From contig NW_024609949.1 in NCBI RefSeq assembly GCF_016920785.2, forward strand, positions 1 through 64,000: a stretch of 64,000 bases of DNA, given 5' to 3'. Source of the DNA: Ixodes scapularis (Eukaryota; Arthropoda; Arachnida; Ixodida; Ixodidae). The notes under the pieces were generated by a model. That model had not been told where the DNA came from and searched no databases. It worked only from the letters and a program-made list of their open reading frames with translations. Positions 59,412 through 64,000 of this stretch are shown here, piece after piece. The position numbers and the translations under genes were made by a program. The first letter of the stretch is position 1. Each line of letters begins with the position of its first letter.

Positions 59412-59492
59412 GTGTTGCGCACATGTGAGCACAGCGAGCAGAATGTGAGCACAACGTGGATATTGTCTGCGCCTAACAGGTTTCTTCAGAAG
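59412..59492 (+). other. Probable 5' UTR exon of P-type gene 2
   Basis: CTTCAGAAG|GTAAGACG at 59492 is a good donor, and the next exon starts exactly at the ATG. The 5' limit is not defined. Confidence 0.45.
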
Positions 59493-59760
59493 GTAAGACG
59501 TTTTCTCATTTCTTTGTTATTGCTTAGTCGCGAGCAAAACACGGCGTGCGCATACAAGGGCAAGAGAAAAAAGCGAACTGTATCGTGTCCGTTGGTTTTA
59601 CCCGTTATTTGCATGCTCAGAGGTCCAACAGACGCTGCGAAATAAACCTCAGACAGCAGCCGGTTTTTCCCGTGTGTGTTATTATTGTTACATGGGCTGC
59701 GCTATCGTACTAAGAGCTACGAATATTTGTGTTTATATCTTACATTTTTTTCTTTCTCAG

Positions 59761-59873
59761 ATGCCCTCCGGTTGCTACTACGGTAGCTACTGCTGTGTCG
59801 CATGGTGCGAAAACAATGGTAAAACGCACAAGAAACCCGGCACAAAATTTTTCCGAATCCCACGTGACGCAAG
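59761..59873 (+). CDS. Gene 2 exon 1: THAP first half
   Basis: TTTCTCAG immediately precedes the ATG. CCVAWCENN supplies Cys-x4-Cys, and TKFFRIPRD is the aromatic/Pro block. Ends GCAAG|GTAGGT, phase 2, the same split as gene 1. Confidence 0.9.
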
Positions 59874-62800
59874 GTAGGTTGGCGTGAGCTCCTTCTTGTC
59901 AATAGTTCCTTGGAACCATTTGCATACTTGAGCATATAAAAAAATCCCAATAATTTATTTTTCTTCACAATATAATTAATTACTAGAATGCGCTTTTAAA
60001 TCAAGCGCTAAAGTTGACTGGATGCCTTAACTGTAATGTGGGGATTTGGGCTAAGTGATCTCAGGTCAGTTATACTAATTTTAGTACTGACTTACCACTT
60101 TGTCTTTGAAGATAAAAACTGACAAATTAATCTTGTAAGACAAAATTGTTAAGGAAAAGACGCAGCCCTTGATTTGTCTCGCACATAGCTTGAATGTATC
60201 GCTTTTAATGTGGCTCTAAATTGGGGTTATAAATGTGGTGCTTCATGGTGGGGTGAATTTTGGTGTTTTTTTTATAGTGGCTCTAAATTTGAGTTATAAA
60301 AGCGCTGCTTCATGGTGGGGTGAATATTGCTCTCTACTGATACTGTATTTTCCTAAAGAAATGTGAATGTGCACCTGCTGTTAATTAGCTATAAAATGAC
60401 CTGTTGTTGGGCGAGTTGGTGAACGTTAGAAATCATGTTTTTTGTGCGAAAGGACAAACGCAAGGGTAGACAACAAGCACAAGCGCGCTTGTGCTTGTTG
60501 TACTCCCTTGTGTTCGTCCTCTCGTGCAAAAACCATGATTTCTTAGTTGAGCTACTTTTGCACTACTCTGGAGCAGGAGCCCAAATGTGTCTGTGTGCGT
60601 TGAGACATCCAAAGCAATCCTGCCAAATAAAAATATGTCCCCATCGCTTGCAAGCGGAGCCAAAATGTCGAAGAGAGGGTTGCAGATTGGCATCTAACAT
60701 TTTGTTCCAAAGTGTACATTTAACACATTCGAAAATAATATATATTCCAGGTCAAAGGCTTGGCTCGACTATGCCAAGAGGTACGATCTTCTTGGAAAGT
60801 CTGCTTCGCAACTCTATGCCACCTATCGTGTCTGCAGTGATCACTTCACTGCAAAAGATTTTATGGACCCAGGGCAAACAACCCTAGTGCAATCAGCTGT
60901 GCCTACTGTTCGTCCTCCCATAAACTGGGCATCTGCAATAGGTGATTGTAATAATGTGTTTCCCTCATATACACAAAGGTATAAGTAACTTTTCTATGTA
61001 GGCTAATAAGCCCATTCTTCCAGGTCCCACTCAGGCAACCAGCTCATCTGGCCCTTCACTCCAGTGCAGCTCCGTCGCAGCGAGCCGTGCTGTGCTTGGT
61101 AAGAGGTTATCTCGTCATGGTGCACTTCTGTGTCTAATAATGAAACCTTTCCAGACCAGGCAGAGCCCGACAGACTGCAGAATTCCCCACTCCCATGCAG
61201 CTCCGCAGTAATGCACTCTGCAGTACTCGGTAATATAGAGTTATTTTAAAGCATCAGCCTGTGCCTAATATGCGCACTCTCCCAGGTCCCACTTAGGCAA
61301 CCAGCTCGTCTGGCCCTTCACTCCAGTGCAGCTCCGTCGCAGCGAGCCGTGCTGTGCTTGGTAAGAGGTTATCTCGTCATGGTGCACTTCTGTGTCTAAT
61401 AGTGAAACCTTTCCAGACCAGGCAGAGCCCGGCAGACTGCAGAATTCCCCACTCCCATGCAGCTCCGCAGTAATAAACTCTGCAGTACTCGGTAATATAG
61501 AGTTATTTTAAAGCACCAGCCTGTGCCTAATATGCGCACTCTTCCAGGTCCCACTCAGGCAACCAGCTCGTCTGGCCCTTCACTCCAGTGCAGCTCCGTC
61601 GCAGCGAGCCGTGCTGTGCTTGGTAAGAGGTTATCTCGTCATGGTGCACTTCTGTGTCTAATAATGAAACCTTTCCAGACCAGGCAGAGCCCGACAGACT
61701 GCAGAATTCCCCACTCCCATGCAGCTCCGCAGTAATAAACTCTGCAGTACTCGGTAATATAGAGTTATTTTAAAGCACCAGCCTGTGCCTAATATGCGCA
61801 CTCTTCCAGGTCCCACTCAGGCAACCAGCTCGTCTGGCCCTTCACTCCAGTGCAGCTCCGTCGCAGCGAGCCGTGCTGTGCTTGGTAAGAGGTTATCTCG
61901 TCATGGTGCACTTCTGTGTCTAATAATGAAACCTTTCCAGACCAGGCAGAGCCCGACAGACTGCAGAATTCCCCACTCCCATGCAGCTCCGCAGTAATAC
62001 ACTCTGCAGTACTCGGTAATATAGAGTTATTTTAAAGCACCAGCCTGTGCCTAATATGCGCACTCTTCCAGGTCCCACTCAGGCAACCAGCTCGTCTGGC
62101 CCTTCACTCCAGTGCAGCTCCGTCGCAGCGAGCCGTGCTGTGCTTGGTAAGAGGTTATCTCGTCATGGTGCACTTCTGTGTCTAATAATGAAACCTTTCC
62201 AGACCAGGCAGAGCCCGACAGACTGCAGAATTCCCCACTCCCATGCAGCTCCGCAGTAATACACTCTGCAGTACTCGGTAATATAGAGTTATTTTAAAGC
62301 ATCAGCCTGTGCCTAATATGCGCACTCTTCCAGACCCAAGTCAGGCAACCAGCTCTTCTGGTCTTTTCGCTGGCCACTGTGGTCCAGGTCAACACTGTAA
62401 GTGTCCCGTTTTGCTTTCGCCACTTTCTGAAACATATTTGTGTGAACCTCTATAGCCAGTAGATAATACAATATGTCCCAGAAGGATCAGTTTAAAGAAT
62501 TCTAGGTCCCTTATTAAGCTATAGTCTTTGCTTCGTGTGTGTGGCATACCGATCTAACCATTCGTATTACTAATGACTGGGGAGGTGTGGGAAAATGGAA
62601 CACACATATCAAGCGGAGGTTTCAAGAGAATTTTTCATGCTATTTCAGCCTTTCGAACTTGCAAGGTTATCAAGGATTTTATGTGAAGACATTTAGTGCA
62701 GAACATTTTACATGACTAAAAAAAGAATAACGTCATTGGTGGTCAGAAGTTTCACTGGCTTTGACAGTGCTTAAAAGGTAAAGCACAAGAAGAAAATTCA

Positions 62801-64000
62801 GGCTTCACTCCACACCTTACCTGGTATGCTACTGCTTAGTGGTGCTTGTATTGGTTAAATCGTATCGCACTTATTGGAACTGTTTTTAATCTCACTGACT
62901 TGTTGCCATTTTTATAGCTGGTCCAAACCATCCTGCACCTGTTTGCCGCAAGCTCACGAAAAGGCCCGAGGACATTATCAAGCGACTCCAGGCAAGAATT
63001 TCCAGCTACAGAAAGACGATAGCCAGACTGCGGAAACAGCAGCTGAAGACTCCTCAGACAGCTTCTCAAGCTCTGGAAATAATTCGGCCTCATGTTTCTG
63101 AAGAGGTATTTCACCTCATATCATCGCATATAAAGAATAGGTCGAAGGGCAAGGGGAAGCGATTTCCCCTGTGGCTGAAGAAATTCGCGCTCCATCTGAA
63201 TTTTCATGGACCGCGGGCATACCGATTTATGTCTTCAGTGTTCACGCTACCATCTCGGCGTTCACTACGAAGGTGGCTCGCGAATGTCAAAATGACGCCA
63301 GGTATCATTCCAGGCATAATGTCATCGATTGCGTCAAAAACAAAGTCATGGAATGAACGCGACCGCATTTGTACTTTAGTGTTTGACGAGATGATATTGA
63401 AAAAGAACTTGTCATACGATGTGGCGCAGGATGTTGTCCTCGGATTTGCAGATGATGGTGTTGAGCGAACTTCCAGTATTGCTGACAGAGCCCAGGTTTT
63501 CCTCCTCTCTGGAGTTTCTAGGAGGTGTGTGCAACCTGTAGCATACACTATTGGGCATACGTCAACACCATCCTCTGTAACTCGTAACCTGCTTATGTCA
63601 TTGATTGAGCAGCTGAAGGACATTGGCATTACTATCAAAGCAGTGGTCTGTGACCAGGGTGCCTCCAACGTAAGTTTGGCGCATCAACTTGGAGTGTCTG
63701 TTGAGCAGCCATTCTTCAAAGTAAGAAATGAAAGTGTCTATTTTATTTTTGATGTCCCGCACCTGATAAAGACCACCCGTAACAACCTGCAAGCCCACAA
63801 GCTTCACATCGGGAGTGAAACTGTAGACTGGAACTACATTGTGCAACTTTACCACTCTACGCACGAGATGCGACTACGATTAGCCCCGAAACTGACAGAC
63901 CGGCATATTTACCAGAAACCTTTCAGTAACATGAAGGTGAAACGTGCGACTCAGGTCCTCAGTTCATCAGTATGCGTTGCACTTTTGGCTCTTGTGTATG
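59761..64000 (+). CDS. P-element-like transposase gene 2 (THAP9-type), runs off the window
   Basis: The gene has the same plan as gene 1 but is far better preserved: THAP exons 59761-59873 and 60751-60941, ten 75 nt linker exons in five dimers (61024-62277), a 63 nt exon 62334-62396, and a catalytic exon from 62918 to the window end. All linker and catalytic junctions are phase 1. The only stop found is a TAG in one repeat (61294). The transposase would bind inverted termini through the THAP finger and cut through an RNase H-fold active site; host-domesticated relatives also exist. Whether this is a live element or a domesticated gene cannot be told, since its 3' end is outside. Confidence 0.85.
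60211..60336. repeat. 67 bp tandem duplication in gene 2 intron
   Basis: TGGCTCTAAATT and GCTTCATGGTGGGGTGAAT recur at a 67 bp interval, with a T-run between copies. Confidence 0.6.
60403..60550. mobile_element. Small snap-back element in gene 2 intron
   Basis: 60430-60485 and 60486-60542 are near-perfect complements with virtually no loop (centre AAGCGCGCTT). The left end shares TGTTGGGC-AGTT and ACGTTAGAAA with the ~690 bp foldback at 4366-5053, suggesting one family. Confidence 0.65.
60751..60941 (+). CDS. Gene 2 exon 2: THAP second half
   Basis: Acceptor TATATTCCAG. The exon encodes AWLDYAKRYDL (conserved Trp), YRVCSDHF (Cys-x2-His) and SAVPTVRPP (AVPTIF-like motif), so the finger is complete. 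Ends ATAG|GTGATT, phase 1. Confidence 0.9.
61024..62277 (+). repeat. Tandem mini-exon array of gene 2 (5 x 262 bp dimers)
   Basis: Five copies at an exact 262 bp period hold exons A (61024, 61286, 61548, 61810, 62072) and B (61155, 61417, 61679, 61941, 62203). All ten exons are 75 nt, phase 1-1. Both introns are 56 nt and share CTGTGYCTAATA and TTCCAG, so the dimer arose from a 131 bp monomer. Exon A encodes PTQATSSSGPSLQCSS, then an AVL ending. Exon B encodes a related DQAEPDRL...PCSS...AVL. The copies are almost identical, implying recent expansion. Copy 2 of exon A has CAG changed to TAG (61294-61296). Confidence 0.9.
62334..62396 (+). CDS. Gene 2 linker exon after the array (63 nt)
   Basis: A diverged relative of exon A (DPSQATSSSGLFAG...) between CTCTTCCAG and CACT|GTAAGT. 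63 nt, phase 1-1. Confidence 0.75.
62918..64000 (+). CDS. Gene 2 catalytic exon (P-element transposase domain), partial
   Basis: Acceptor CATTTTTATAG, phase 1, and the frame is open for the remaining 361 codons. A Lys/Arg-rich helical segment (KRLQARISSYRKTIARLR) resembles the leucine-zipper/coiled region of P transposases. FALHLNFHGPRAYRF and a SRRSLRRWL block follow. The catalytic residues are LVFDEMILK (Asp at 63385-63387) and VVCDQGASN (Asp at 63652-63654). FDVPHLIK, RNNL and LTDRHIYQKPF come next. The later acidic residues and C-terminus lie beyond the window. The frame is intact where gene 1 has two stops. Confidence 0.9.

Noticed and set aside
61523..62259. Three identical 70-residue plus-strand frames
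   Set aside because: They begin inside an intron, cross splice sites of the 262 bp repeat and are out of frame with the THAP gene.

Overview
The window is eukaryotic, repeat-rich nuclear DNA. It holds small introns, multi-exon THAP/P-element transposase genes, I-clade-like LINEs with RNase H, Ty3/gypsy pol genes, a tRNA-derived SINE, foldback elements and MITEs. The SINE and LINE style together with the P-type THAP genes suggest an arachnid, most likely a hard tick. That assignment is an inference from repeat style, not a search result. There are no bacterial-type genes, operons, rRNA or CRISPR arrays.

Layout. Positions 1-819 are two copies of a ~402 bp satellite. Positions 820-15269 and 15270-31446 are two head-to-tail copies of a ~14.45 kb unit, nearly identical apart from small indels and one 1.72 kb presence/absence block in copy 2. 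Each unit contains a small foldback, an internal 3.0/2.3 kb tandem duplication (only one half carries a ~690 bp foldback element), a hAT-type MITE with a perfect 8 bp target duplication, a pogo/Tigger-like element with transposase debris, and a GC-rich, promoter-like island. No gene in the unit could be identified with confidence.

Positions 31.4-46.3 kb are a mobile-element graveyard: truncated LINEs, a decayed Tc1/mariner transposase, a SINE, a CACGTG-rich minisatellite, a near full-length but frameshifted LINE (36.1-41.9 kb), a second LINE and a CR1/Jockey-type LINE tail. Pieces of THAP genes lie among them: a complete THAP exon at 34165-34396, a half THAP exon at 41948-42095, and a 506 bp coding exon at 45772-46277 whose phase fits the first THAP exon. 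Three short perfect snap-back hairpins sit exactly where element or THAP reading frames break.

Positions 46.7-54.2 kb hold P-element-like gene 1 (THAP, linker, RNase H-like catalytic domain). It is decayed in the catalytic part and carries a 1.7 kb DNA transposon in an intron. Positions 54.3-58.9 kb hold two minus-strand Ty3/gypsy fragments, one apparently nested in the other. Positions 59.4-64.0 kb hold P-element-like gene 2, whose catalytic frame is open to the window edge.

The most striking observation is that in both P-type genes the linker between THAP and catalytic domain is encoded by a tandem array of mini-exons duplicated together with their mini-introns. Gene 1 has ~16 units of 60 nt exon plus ~61 nt intron. 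Gene 2 has five exact 262 bp dimers of two 75 nt exons and two 56 nt introns. Nearly all exons are phase 1-1 and multiples of three, while intron lengths in gene 1 drift. The exon ends of the two arrays look related, so the same ancestral mini-exon appears to have been expanded separately in two paralogues.
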